This document shows positions 27,288-34,971 of a stretch of DNA of 64,000 bases, piece after piece. The stretch's first letter is position 1; each line of letters starts with the position of its first letter. The DNA comes from Mixta sp031457955. Lineage in GTDB: Bacteria; Pseudomonadota; Gammaproteobacteria; Enterobacterales; Enterobacteriaceae. The DNA is taken from positions 38,768 to 102,767 of the forward strand of contig NZ_JAVDXN010000012.1 of the NCBI RefSeq assembly GCF_031457955.1. The letters are read 5' to 3'. Position numbers and translations under genes: made by a program. A model generated the notes under the pieces. The model saw nothing but the letters and a program-made list of their open reading frames with translations. It had not been told where the DNA came from and ran no database searches.

Positions 27288-27947
27288 TTAGTGCAGACTA
27301 ATACGTAACGCTGCCGCCGTCGCAAACGGCGCCAGACAGAGGCTGGCTGCCAGCATTGCTCCTAAAATCGCCAGATAACCGCCGATGGGCAGCCCCATGC
27401 CCGCCGCGTCGATCGCCGCGCTGGCAAAGATCAGCACCGGCACCGCCAACGGTAAAACCAACAGGCTAAGCAGCACGCCACCGCGACGCAGGCCCACCGT
27501 TAACGCCACGCCAATGGCGCCAAGCAGGCTAAACACCGGCGTGCCCACCAGCAGGGTCAGCGCCAGCGCGCGCCAACTATTAAAATCCAGCGACAGCAGC
27601 AGCGCCGCCAGCGGTGACAGCAGCAGCAGCGGCAGGCCGGTAATCAGCCAGTGGGCAATCACTTTCCCCAGCACCGTTATCGGCAGCGGCGTCGGCAGCA
27701 ACAGCAGCTGCTCCAGCGAGCCATCGTTGAAATCATCCCGGAACAAGCGTTCCAGAGCCAGCAGCGATGAGAGCAAAGCGGCCACCCATACCACGCCTGG
27801 CGCAATCCGCGCCAGCAGCTGCGGCTCCGGCCCAATGCCCAACGGAAACAGCGTAATCACGATCAAAAAGAACCACAGCGGGTTAATGATTTCCGCCCCG
27901 CTGCGAAAGGCAATACGCAGCTCCCGGCTTATTACGCGCCATAACAT
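27288..27947 (-). CDS. ccmB: Haem exporter permease CcmB
   Basis: The membrane subunit of the CcmAB ABC complex, about six transmembrane helices in 219 residues: RIAFRSGAEIINPLWFFLIVITLFPLGIGP near the start and FRDDFNDGSLEQLLL in the first loop are characteristic. Its start overlaps the last base of ccmA. Confidence 0.95.
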   Translation of the reverse strand: MLWRVISRELRIAFRSGAEIINPLWFFLIVITLFPLGIGPEPQLLARIAPGVVWVAALLSSLLALERLFRDDFNDGSLEQLLLLPTPLPITVLGKVIAHWLITGLPLLLLSPLAALLLSLDFNSWRALALTLLVGTPVFSLLGAIGVALTVGLRRGGVLLSLLVLPLAVPVLIFASAAIDAAGMGLPIGGYLAILGAMLAASLCLAPFATAAALRISLH

Positions 27948-28564
27948 CAGATGCGCTCTCCTGCCGTCAGGCTAATTTTCCGCAGCGGCCAGGCGCTGGC
28001 CGGTAAAGGCTGATGCGTGGTAAGTATCACCATGCCGCCCCGTTGCGCATGCCGCACAAACAGCGCCATCAGCTTTTCAACGCCATTAACATCAATTGCG
28101 GTTAACGGTTCATCTAATATCCATACCGCCGCCTGGCTTAGCCATAGCCGCGCAAGCGCAACGCGCCGTTGTTGACCCGCAGAGAGCTGCGCCACCGCCA
28201 CCTCTTCAAAGCCCAGTAAATCTACGGCTTCAAGCGCGGCAAAACGCTGTTCCTCATCAGATTCAGCATGATAAAAGGCAAGATTTTCCAACGGCGACAG
28301 GATGCTTTTCACGCCGGGCTGATGCCCAAGGAACAGCAGATGGCGATGCCATTGCTCACGCTGCTGTTTTAACGGCTCAGCCTGCCAGCGCACTTCGCCT
28401 TGCTCAGCGCTGCTTAAGCCAGCGAGCAGACGTAGCAATGAGGTTTTACCTGCGCCGTTCGGCCCTTCAATCTGCACGATATCACCGCTATGCACGGTAA
28501 AATTAAGCTCGCTAAACAGAGTACGGTCATCGCGAATGCAGGTCAGATTGATAGCTTCCAGCAT
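27947..28564 (-). CDS. ccmA: Haem exporter ATP-binding protein CcmA
   Basis: ABC ATPase of the CcmABCD complex; ATP hydrolysis releases holo-CcmE. Walker A GPNGAGKTS, signature LSAGQQRRVALARL, Walker B VWILDEP and the switch His in ILTTHQP are intact. The ATG at 28564 (MLEAINLTCIRDDRTLF) gives 205 residues, near the E. coli 207; 15 upstream in-frame residues are not conserved. It is the first gene of the ccm operon, divergent from yfdC. Confidence 0.95.
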   Translation of the reverse strand: MLEAINLTCIRDDRTLFSELNFTVHSGDIVQIEGPNGAGKTSLLRLLAGLSSAEQGEVRWQAEPLKQQREQWHRHLLFLGHQPGVKSILSPLENLAFYHAESDEEQRFAALEAVDLLGFEEVAVAQLSAGQQRRVALARLWLSQAAVWILDEPLTAIDVNGVEKLMALFVRHAQRGGMVILTTHQPLPASAWPLRKISLTAGERI

Positions 28565-28804
28565 AAAAGGAATCGTTCGCGCTATTAGATAGGGGCGCGA
28601 TAATAACATAAGTCAGTATTTCCCCGAAGTCTGTGCTCACTTTTAGCGAGCGGCAAAACGGCCAAATAAGCGGCAAAAATTACTGCTTTTGCTGAAAAAG
28701 AACACAACATTAAAGCTTTGTTACTTTTATTCTAAAATTAAGCCACATTTTACTTACTTAAAAACTGGCTACGCTTAAATTACGTTTATAACGCTGGGGG
28801 AAAT

Positions 28805-29734
28805 ATGACAACACAAGAAAAAGAACATGAGCCGGAAGTGGAAAGCGAAGAAAGAGATCAGGGCGAAGAGATCGAAGTAGATGAAGAGGAGCTGCCCTCG
28901 CGCGCGGCGGCGATTCATGAGCAGATACGTCAGGATGGGGAAAAAGAGCTGGAGCGTGACAGCGTTGCGCTGCTGTGGTCGGCGATTGCGGCCGGGCTTT
29001 CGATGGGTGCTTCGCTGATGGCCAAAGGCATTTTTCAGACGCATCTGGGCGATGTGCCGGGCGCATTTTTACTGGAGAATTTGGGCTATACCTTTGGCTT
29101 TATTATTGTGATCATGGCGCGCCAGCAGCTGTTTACCGAGAACACCGTTACCGCGGTGCTGCCGGTAATGCATAAACCGAGCGGCAGTAATTTTCTGCTG
29201 CTGCTGCGTCTTTGGGGGATGGTGCTGCTGGGCAACCTGATCGGCACTGGTTTAGCGGCGCTGGCCTTCGCCCATATGCCGATTTTCGATGACGCTACGC
29301 GCCTCGCGTTTACCCACATCAGTGAAAAAGTGATGGCGAACCCGCCTGCGGAGATGTTCGCTAACGCCATTATTGCGGGCTGGATTATCGCTACTATGGT
29401 CTGGATGTTTCCCTCTGCAGGTGCCGCCAAGATTCTGGTGATTATTCTGATGACCTGGCTGGTGGCGCTGGGGGATTTATCACATATTGTGGTGGGTTCG
29501 GTAGAGGTTTGGTATCTGGTGTTTACCGGCGCGCTGCCGTGGCAGGAGTTTATCTGGCCATTCGCCTTGCCAACGCTGGCGGGCAATATCATCGGCGGAA
29601 CCTTTATTTTTGCTCTGATCAGCCATGCGCAAATCCGTAACGATATGAGCAATGAGAAAAAAGCGCAGGCGGCAGCCGAGCAGAAAAAGCGGGCGCGCCA
29701 GCAGGAGAAAGCGCAGAAAAAGGCGCAAAAATAA
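28805..29734 (+). CDS. yfdC: FNT-family inner-membrane protein YfdC
   Basis: The 309-residue protein is a formate/nitrite-transporter family member. It has a very acidic N-terminal tail (residues 1-45, Glu/Asp-rich), six membrane segments (SAIAAGLSMGASLMAKG ... FIWPFALPTLAGNIIGGTFIFAL) and a Lys/Gln/Ala-rich C-terminal tail. E. coli YfdC has 310 residues and the same tails. The substrate is unknown. As in E. coli it stands just upstream of argW. Confidence 0.93.
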   Translation: MTTQEKEHEPEVESEERDQGEEIEVDEEELPSRAAAIHEQIRQDGEKELERDSVALLWSAIAAGLSMGASLMAKGIFQTHLGDVPGAFLLENLGYTFGFIIVIMARQQLFTENTVTAVLPVMHKPSGSNFLLLLRLWGMVLLGNLIGTGLAALAFAHMPIFDDATRLAFTHISEKVMANPPAEMFANAIIAGWIIATMVWMFPSAGAAKILVIILMTWLVALGDLSHIVVGSVEVWYLVFTGALPWQEFIWPFALPTLAGNIIGGTFIFALISHAQIRNDMSNEKKAQAAAEQKKRARQQEKAQKKAQK

Positions 29735-29774
29735 CGAAGTTGCTGAGAGAATAAGCAATCAGGCGGGTAAGTGG

Positions 29775-29803
29775 TTAATCTGTGGAATAAATTGCGCTAT
29801 ACT
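29775..29803 (+). promoter_or_regulatory. argW promoter
   Basis: TTAATC (29775-29780), 17-bp spacer, TATACT (29798-29803), followed by a GC-rich discriminator (GCCCGCCGCC) typical of stable-RNA promoters, 10 bp before the tRNA. Confidence 0.7.
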
Positions 29804-29813
29804 GCCCGCCGCC

Positions 29814-29888
29814 GTCCCCTTAGTTAAATGGATATAACGAGCCCCTCCTAAGGGCTAGTTGTAGGTTCGATTCCTGCAGGGGACGCCA
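29814..29888 (+). tRNA. argW: tRNA-Arg (CCT)
   Basis: The 75-base sequence folds as a tRNA with acceptor GTCCCCT/AGGGGAC, anticodon CCT in the CCCCTCCTAAGGG arm, T-loop GGTTCGATTCC and encoded CCA. It is nearly identical to E. coli argW and follows yfdC as there. argW is a frequent integration site for phages and islands, and island remnants follow here. Confidence 0.97.
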
Positions 29889-29983
29889 TTTCATCGTTCG
29901 CCACCTTCCGTTAAAGTTCGCAAAAAACCTCTCCCACTAAGGCTCACGCTAAACGCTCGTTCGCACTTGTTCGCCGTCGTTCG

Positions 29984-30049
29984 TTGACAGCCTGACTTTT
30001 AACTGAGTAAATTCTGGGTAAATCAACTTTACCCATCTGGATTTTACCC
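29984..30049 (+). promoter_or_regulatory. Relic integrase promoter and GGGTAAA boxes downstream of argW
   Basis: TTGACA (29984-29989) with an 18-bp spacer to TAAATT (30008-30013) points away from argW. It is followed by GGGTAAA (30016-30022) and inverted copies TTTACCC (30028-30034) and TTTTACCC (30042-30049), resembling integrase arm or autoregulatory sites. The integrase start that should follow is interrupted by the IS at 30069. Reading this as an attachment-region relic is inference. Confidence 0.4.
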
Positions 30050-30122
30050 AATACTCACCGTTAAGCAATGAATCGCCACGGGTAATTTAGACACTTCCGA
30101 GCCGTTGGTAATATTTTTTTTC

Positions 30123-30899
30123 TTATTCCGTTGGTGGCATCTGATCACTCGAACCATGCCGACGCTTACTGTTATAAAACATTTCGATGTAATCAAAAAT
30201 ATCGCTGCGGGCTTCTTCCCGCGTTCCGTAGATCTTTTTCTTTATCCGCTCGCGTTTCAATAACTGGAAAAAGCTTTCTGCAACCGCATTATCGTGGCAG
30301 TTACCGCGGCGGCTCATACTGCCCTCCAGTGCGTGTGATTTCAGGAATGACTGCCACTCGTGGCTTGTGTACTGACTACCTTGATCAGAATGAACCAGCA
30401 CCTGTTTTTGTGGATTACGCCGCCACACGGCCATCAGAAGCGCATTCAGGACAATATCTTTTGTCATCCGGGATTGCATTGACCGGCCAATAATTTTGCG
30501 TGAGAACAGATCAACAACCACGGCAAGATACAGCCAGCCTTCGTGGGTCCTGATGTAGGTTATGTCCGTTACCCAACGCTCATCCGGAGCATCCGGATTG
30601 AACTGCCGCTGGAGCCTGTTGGGCGACACGATACTGGCCTCGCCTTTACGTGCCCGCGGGCTTCGGTATCCGACCTGAGCCTTTATTCCGGCTCTTTTCA
30701 TCAGTCGCCAGACTCTGTTAACTCCGCACTGTTGCCCGCTGTCCCGCAGATCCATATGGATCTTGCGATAACCATAGACGCACCCCGATTCCAGCCAGAA
30801 CTGTTTAATTTGTCCTGTCAGTCTCAGGTCTGCCTGATAGCGTTGTGAATGCGGCTGCTGAAGCCAGGCGTAAAACCCACTGGGATGAACATCCAGCAC
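30123..30899 (-). CDS. IS3-family transposase OrfB (DDE catalytic domain)
   Basis: Integrase-core transposase: the DDE residues appear in WVTDITYIRTHEG (first Asp), VLVHSDQGSQYTS (second Asp) and GNCHDNAVAESFF (Glu). The N-terminal part contains the HTH_21-like segment GYRKIHMDLRDSGQQCGVNRVWRLMKRAGI. It is normally made as an OrfAB fusion by -1 frameshifting at the A7 run upstream; the orfB frame is open back to that run. It appears intact. Confidence 0.93.
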   Translation of the reverse strand: MLDVHPSGFYAWLQQPHSQRYQADLRLTGQIKQFWLESGCVYGYRKIHMDLRDSGQQCGVNRVWRLMKRAGIKAQVGYRSPRARKGEASIVSPNRLQRQFNPDAPDERWVTDITYIRTHEGWLYLAVVVDLFSRKIIGRSMQSRMTKDIVLNALLMAVWRRNPQKQVLVHSDQGSQYTSHEWQSFLKSHALEGSMSRRGNCHDNAVAESFFQLLKRERIKKKIYGTREEARSDIFDYIEMFYNSKRRHGSSDQMPPTE

Positions 30900-30955
30900 C
30901 CGACAGAGCAGGCGAACAGGCCAGCAACAGGTGTTATCACGGATAAAGGCGTACC

Positions 30956-31234
30956 TCAGTCGGACAGCTTTGCGAAGTACGCCGCGGCTTTTTTTAATAT
31001 GTCCCGTTCGTCCGTAACCCGCTTCAGCTCTTTCTGGAGTCGGCGGATCTCAGCCAAAGCATCTGACTGTGCTTTATTAGTGGAAGAATCCGGTCCGTAC
31101 TTCTTTATCCAGGCATAAAGACTGTGGGTAGTGATATCGAGACGTGTTGCAACACTGGAAACAGAATAACCACGATCAACAATCTGTTTGGCAGCTTCAA
31201 TTTTAAACTCTTCGGGATAACGCTTACCACTCAT
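30956..31234 (-). CDS. IS3-family transposase OrfA (helix-turn-helix)
   Basis: The 92-residue protein has the HTH (EEFKIEAAKQIVDRGYSVSSVATRLDITTHSLYAWIKKYG) and a leucine-zipper-like tail (ALAEIRRLQKELKRVTDERDILKKAAAYFAKLSD). The ATG at 31234 follows AGAGAGG by five bases and is preferred to a GTG at 31240. Confidence 0.93.
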   Translation of the reverse strand: MSGKRYPEEFKIEAAKQIVDRGYSVSSVATRLDITTHSLYAWIKKYGPDSSTNKAQSDALAEIRRLQKELKRVTDERDILKKAAAYFAKLSD

Positions 31235-31353
31235 AGGCACCTCTCTTTAAGCCATTTTAAATGACTCCGAGGTGTCTGTTAAACCCGTGGCGATTCAGAA
31301 GCAAGCAGTAAAGAAGAAAGAGAAAGTCGAGCAGCGAAAATACTATTTTTAGC

Positions 31354-31540
31354 TTGCTTTGCCGCATCGGCTACGGAAGGCAAACTTCTGGGCATGTATT
31401 CCGACACTCGTTCAGTACGGTGCTTAATGAAAAGCACTGGAACAGCGACGCTATTGAGGCACAGCTGGTGCGCACAAATAGTAAAGGAACGCAAGTTAGA
31501 TACAATCACTCGGCATATATGGAAACAGAAAAATTCCAAC
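31354..31540 (+). pseudogene. C-terminal remnant of a tyrosine-recombinase integrase
   Basis: The plus-strand frame reads TSGHVFRHSFSTVLNEKHWN, SDAIEAQLVRTNSKG and TQVRYNHSAYMETEK. This resembles the end of P4/argW-type phage integrases: the H-x-x-R box (HVFRH) and the catalytic Tyr in YNHSAYME. Only about 60 residues remain; the N-terminal and central parts are gone, presumably lost with the IS insertion between argW and here. No start or RBS is evident. It marks the ancestral island integrated at argW. Confidence 0.7.
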
Positions 31541-31816
31541 CTCAGCAATTTAATATAAAACAACAATATAAGGGCCCGCTCCCAATGTGCAGGACAAAAT
31601 CCTTGAGATTTGAGAACAAATTTCCGAAAGACTAGGTCATGTACGAATTGATTGGCATATAGTAGGTAGGATGATTTTTTTGTGAAATTAAGTTTCAAAT
31701 GGCGCGGGAACAGAAAGATTTAGACCTGAAAAATATGATTATGAATAGGGCAGCTATTGGGATCAGAATATTGACTATCTTTAATAATATAGCGCGCCAG
31801 TCGCGCGCCTTAAATA
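31541..31816. other. AT-rich non-coding stretch in the island
   Basis: Nothing coding is seen. A GCGCGC/GCGCGC stem with a 5-base loop at 31792-31808 followed by TATATTATT on the minus strand is a likely terminator of the acyltransferase gene next to it. Confidence 0.5.
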
Positions 31817-32884
31817 TTACGACACAAAATATCTTGTTGCTTTTCTCTTGAACATTATATGTGTATAAATTATGCTAAGCAGCATAGATAAAATAAATAA
31901 TAAAATCGTTGTCCAAACCCAGTTCATTTCAAAGTAATTGGTTATTTTCTTAGACATACTAATAAAAACAAAATGAACCAAGTAAACCCCAAAGGAATAT
32001 AGGCCAACAGTAGAAATAAATTTATTTACTTTACCATCAGCGAAATTTTTAATTAAAAGAATTGCGCCAATACTTGATATGTAGATAAACAAAGAAGAAC
32101 TATACCAGTGCAGGTTATCTATAACTTTACCTGCACGAAAATCAACGGCAACAACCGCCATCACTGGAAAAGTAAAAATAATAAAATTTAACAGTTTGTT
32201 TTTCATCAGATGCCATTCAGCGCAGCCTCGGTTCATTAATAAATAGCCTGTAATAAAGTAAGCAATGTAAGGGCCCGTAAATTCATTCCCTAACCTTCCC
32301 AGAATTCTCCAGTCAGATCCTAGCGCAGGAATAGTATGGCGAAAAAAATTAAACAGGATACAAACAGCGAGAAAAATAAATATTTCACCTGTTTTTAAAC
32401 TCACTAATAACCTGGAGAGGAACGGCGCAATTAAATAGAGCTGAATAATCGCATACATAAACCACATTTGAGCAGCAAAACCGTAATTCGCTGGGTAAAT
32501 GCCATTGTGATTAATAATTGATGAAAAAAGTGACGACAAAGAGAAACCACCGTTTAGCCATTGAGAAACTGTATTTGTGACCACAGAATATAGAATAAGC
32601 AATAAAAAAAACTGTGGTATTCTCTTCCGATAAAAAGTTAATACCGGTACAGAGTGTATTTTAGGAAGTATCAGACCGCCTGAAAGCATAAAAAAAATTG
32701 GCACACCTGTTCTATCTATGCAATACAGAATACTTTTAACAGTTTCATTGCTGACGTTAGCCTGTTCATGAGCATGGGTCAGTAAAACCAAAGTTATAGC
32801 TACGAATCTGGCGCAATCTATCCAAAAAACTCTATTCACAGTATTCTCACTGAAAAGCCATGTTACTATTAATGATATTGGCAT
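31817..32884 (-). CDS. Acyltransferase family 3 (OafA/WecH-type) membrane protein
   Basis: The 355-residue protein has about ten membrane segments and the Acyltransferase_3 signature: RVFWIDCARFVAITLVLLTHAH near the start (catalytic-type His and the D-x-x-R motif), GVPIFFMLSGGLIL and FYRKRIPQFFLLLILYS. Such enzymes transfer acetyl or other acyl groups to surface polysaccharides or other extracytoplasmic acceptors. Base composition is clearly more AT-rich than the flanking backbone, which suggests horizontal acquisition. The acceptor is unknown; an O-antigen or exopolysaccharide is plausible. Confidence 0.85.
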   Translation of the reverse strand: MPISLIVTWLFSENTVNRVFWIDCARFVAITLVLLTHAHEQANVSNETVKSILYCIDRTGVPIFFMLSGGLILPKIHSVPVLTFYRKRIPQFFLLLILYSVVTNTVSQWLNGGFSLSSLFSSIINHNGIYPANYGFAAQMWFMYAIIQLYLIAPFLSRLLVSLKTGEIFIFLAVCILFNFFRHTIPALGSDWRILGRLGNEFTGPYIAYFITGYLLMNRGCAEWHLMKNKLLNFIIFTFPVMAVVAVDFRAGKVIDNLHWYSSSLFIYISSIGAILLIKNFADGKVNKFISTVGLYSFGVYLVHFVFISMSKKITNYFEMNWVWTTILLFILSMLLSIIYTHIMFKRKATRYFVS

Positions 32885-33207
32885 ACTCTAAAAATTAATA
32901 CCAACGTAAACCTACCTTACTTTTAAAATTACAGAAATTAGCACCAGAAAATAGTATAGCATTTTTCCACACCCTCTTCTAAACCACGCATGGTTAAAAC
33001 AGCTAAACGCACATAATGCAACATTTCAAGAACAATCTTACATACAAAATCATTGTCGCATATCACTGCATATGCCGCGACAAAGCAAATGATACCGCTA
33101 ATGAAAAGATTTAGAACTTTTGCTAATAAGAATCTCATGTTACGTATATGTAAAAACATAAAGTTGTGATATATCATAATTTCTATTGATTTTAAAAGAG
33201 CAACGTA
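32885..33207. other. Gap with a doubtful 79-codon frame
   Basis: This AT-rich gap between the two divergent acyltransferase genes contains their promoters. A minus-strand frame (32938-33177) reads MIYHNFMFLHIRNMRFLLAKVLNLFISGIICF, with one hydrophobic segment, but it has no clear RBS or recognisable family. It may be chance or a gene remnant. Confidence 0.3.
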
Positions 33208-33810
33208 ATGGTTCTCAAGATTTGGCGAAAGTTAATTAGGACATTGATTTTACTTATCATGCGTGCAAAGCAAGGGCTACGCATAGGAAACGGAGTCATT
33301 TTCAATGGCTATCCCCTTATAGAAATAACCAAAGATGCTGAAGTAATTATTGGCCCAAATTGCACAATAAACTCATCGAACAAAGGTTACCACCTAAACA
33401 TGTTTTCCCCTGTGAAATTAATGGCCGATCGTGTTGGGGCTAAGATCCGTATCGGCAATAACACGCGCATTCATGGCTCATGTATACACGCTTACGAATT
33501 GGTTGAAATTGGGAATCGATGCTTAATAGCTGCAAACTGTCAGATTACTGATTGTAATGGACACGAACTATCATTCGAGAATGTGGCAAATCGAATCAAT
33601 ACGACAAGCGGCGCTAAGCCTGTAATTATCGAAGATGATGTATGGATTTGTGCAGGTACCACAGTGTTGTCTGGAGTAAGGATTGGGCGTGGTTCTGTTA
33701 TATCTGCTGGTAGTGTTGTCACCAAATCAGTGCCACCATTTTGTTTATATGGCGGTACACCAGCAAAGGTTATAAAGATTTTTGAACCTGCTTTGAATAA
33801 AGTGGAGTGA
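33208..33810 (+). CDS. Hexapeptide-repeat (left-handed beta-helix) acyltransferase
   Basis: The 200-residue protein shows repeated isoleucine-patch hexapeptides (IIGPNCTINSS, KIRIGNNTRIHGSCIHAYELVEIGNRCLIAANC, VIIEDDVWICAGTTVLSGVRIGRGSVISAGSVVTKSVPP), the LbH acyltransferase fold of WcaF/WbbJ/MaA-type O-acetyltransferases. The catalytic-type His is probably the one in DCNGHELSF. It is AT-rich and divergent from the Acyltransferase_3 gene. A sugar or polysaccharide O-acetyltransferase is likely; the acceptor is unknown. Confidence 0.85.
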   Translation: MVLKIWRKLIRTLILLIMRAKQGLRIGNGVIFNGYPLIEITKDAEVIIGPNCTINSSNKGYHLNMFSPVKLMADRVGAKIRIGNNTRIHGSCIHAYELVEIGNRCLIAANCQITDCNGHELSFENVANRINTTSGAKPVIIEDDVWICAGTTVLSGVRIGRGSVISAGSVVTKSVPPFCLYGGTPAKVIKIFEPALNKVE

Positions 33811-33847
33811 ACCGCAGCTATATCGCTAAAAGAATGGAGAAACCCAA

Positions 33848-34087
33848 ATGAGTATCTACTTCGCTAAAATGCTGCTAGTGATATTTTCTCTATTATATTC
33901 AGGCGCATATGTGCCAAGAAGGATAACATATCAACGCAGGGCTAATCTGATAACAGATGAAACTAAAAACGCACCTGTGGCAGGCCTCCATGCCTGCCGG
34001 TCTGGTTTAACGCGCCTGACGGAAGGCGTTCAGGTCAACAACCTGATGCGGCTGGTTGATCGCTTTCCTTGCCAGCCAGTAAAGTAA
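33848..34087 (+). CDS. Doubtful short gene or truncated gene start
   Basis: An ATG preceded by GGAGAAACCCAA opens a 79-codon frame beginning MSIYFAKMLLVIFSLLYSGAYVPRRITYQRR with one hydrophobic segment. The first 40 codons lie in AT-rich island DNA. The rest crosses into GC-richer sequence and overlaps the opposite-strand gene at 34007. It may be the 5' end of a gene cut at the island boundary. No family recognised. Confidence 0.25.
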   Translation: MSIYFAKMLLVIFSLLYSGAYVPRRITYQRRANLITDETKNAPVAGLHACRSGLTRLTEGVQVNNLMRLVDRFPCQPVK

Positions 34088-34252
34088 AACTCGGTCATCA
34101 TCGCCTTCACGATCTGCCATGGAAAGCAGTTTCAGTGAAAGGGTCGATTTGTTCAGTGGCTGAGTCGCATCACTCAGTTCAATAACAGCACGACCGATAA
34201 GGCAACAAACTTCGTCCTCTTTGGTAGTGGATTCATATGCTCGGTCTTTCAT
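34007..34252 (-). CDS. Small regulator-like protein, possibly YmgB/AriR/YcgZ family
   Basis: The 81-residue protein starts MKDRAYESTTKEDEVCC at 34252, with AGGAGG five bases upstream; a longer frame from 34336 is not needed. The central IGRAVIELSDATQPLNKSTLSLKLLSMAD resembles the YmgB/AriR/YcgZ connector proteins of biofilm and acid-stress control, which are short helical dimers. The match is weak and from memory. A GGCAGGC/GCCTGCC stem-loop (33979-33998) follows the gene and may be its terminator. Confidence 0.6.
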   Translation of the reverse strand: MKDRAYESTTKEDEVCCLIGRAVIELSDATQPLNKSTLSLKLLSMADREGDDDRVLLYWLARKAINQPHQVVDLNAFRQAR

Positions 34253-34403
34253 ATTTCCTCCTTTTATGTAAAAACTAAGTCTGGCACAGATAATAGTTTC
34301 TTGTGTAAACTTTCCCACCAGTGAAATATGTTGCAACGTTTATTGTCTTTTGCTTGCGATTTAGCGCCAAAACTACCGAAAAATCTTTATCGGAGGCATA
34401 TCA

Positions 34404-34703
34404 ATGCGGTTTTTTTGCGCGCTGGCGCTGCTGCTAGCGCTGGTTACAGGGGAAATGTCGGCAGCCTGTGCGAATCCGTTAACGCACGCTAACCCAATGA
34501 CCAATTGCCTTAATGACCATATTTTGCCGCAGATGGGCAGCAATAGCGCACCAGAAGCGATTGTGAATCGCGCCTTTCTGCTCTGCAAACCTCTGGTTGA
34601 TAGCTGGCTGGCCTCTTATAAAGAACCGCAGCGCCAGCAATTGACTCACGCGCTGCGTCAATTTTATCTGGATCGGCTTAACGTTGCGTTAAATCGCCGG
34701 TGA
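34404..34703 (+). CDS. Small exported protein of unknown function
   Basis: The 99-residue product has a signal peptide (MRFFCALALLLALVTGEMSAACA) and a short helical mature region. Mature cysteines in NCLNDHILPQMG and AFLLCKPLVDSW could form a disulfide. The SD GGAGG lies eight bases upstream of the ATG. No family recognised. It stands alone between the small regulator and yhjX, whose promoter region (34704-34971) contains a GAGGTAAAC/GTTTACCTC inverted repeat at 34702-34710 and 34748-34756. Confidence 0.75.
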   Translation: MRFFCALALLLALVTGEMSAACANPLTHANPMTNCLNDHILPQMGSNSAPEAIVNRAFLLCKPLVDSWLASYKEPQRQQLTHALRQFYLDRLNVALNRR

Positions 34704-34866
34704 GGTAAACAGGCACATTGCGATATAAAGGTAAGTGCATTATTATCGTTTACCTCGTTAGCAAAAAATTGACAAGTTGTTCACCTGTAACCCTCGGTCT
34801 TAACCTCTTTTTTCTCTTTAATCCTGCCCCTGTTTAGCAATGCAATGTCATTCATGCCGTGAAACA

Positions 34867-34897
34867 GGCAGCTTATTCCGTCCCTGCGGCGATTCAC
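34867..34897 (+). promoter_or_regulatory. Candidate YpdB binding site upstream of yhjX
   Basis: GGCAGCTTAT (34867-34876) and GGCGATTCAC (34888-34897) are separated by exactly 11 bp. E. coli YpdB binds two direct repeats of GGCATTTCAT with an 11-bp spacer upstream of yhjX. Each box here matches 7 of 10 positions. The site is 75 bp before the yhjX start. Confidence 0.5.
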
Positions 34898-34971
34898 GGC
34901 AATTTACCCCGCAACAAAACGCGTCAGCTCTATTATCAGGCTAATTCAGGCATTCCCTCAGGGAGAAGATA

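Larger units (their letters stand above)
30069..31297 (-). mobile_element. IS3-family insertion sequence, ISEhe3-like, 1229 bp
   Basis: Terminal inverted repeats begin TGAATCGCCACGGGT at 30069 and, on the other strand, at 31297. They continue with imperfect matches (TTTAGACACTTC versus TTAACAGACACCTC) and have the TG...CA ends of the IS3 family. Inside, orfA and orfB overlap with a -1 frameshift at seven A (30989-30995, minus strand). No flanking 3-4 bp target duplication is seen (CAA on the left, GAA on the right). The name is from memory of the transposase sequence. Confidence 0.92.

Noticed and set aside
29889..34400. Right attachment site as a copy of the argW 3' end
   Set aside because: No repeat of the terminal 20 bases of argW was found downstream by eye, so no att pair is claimed.
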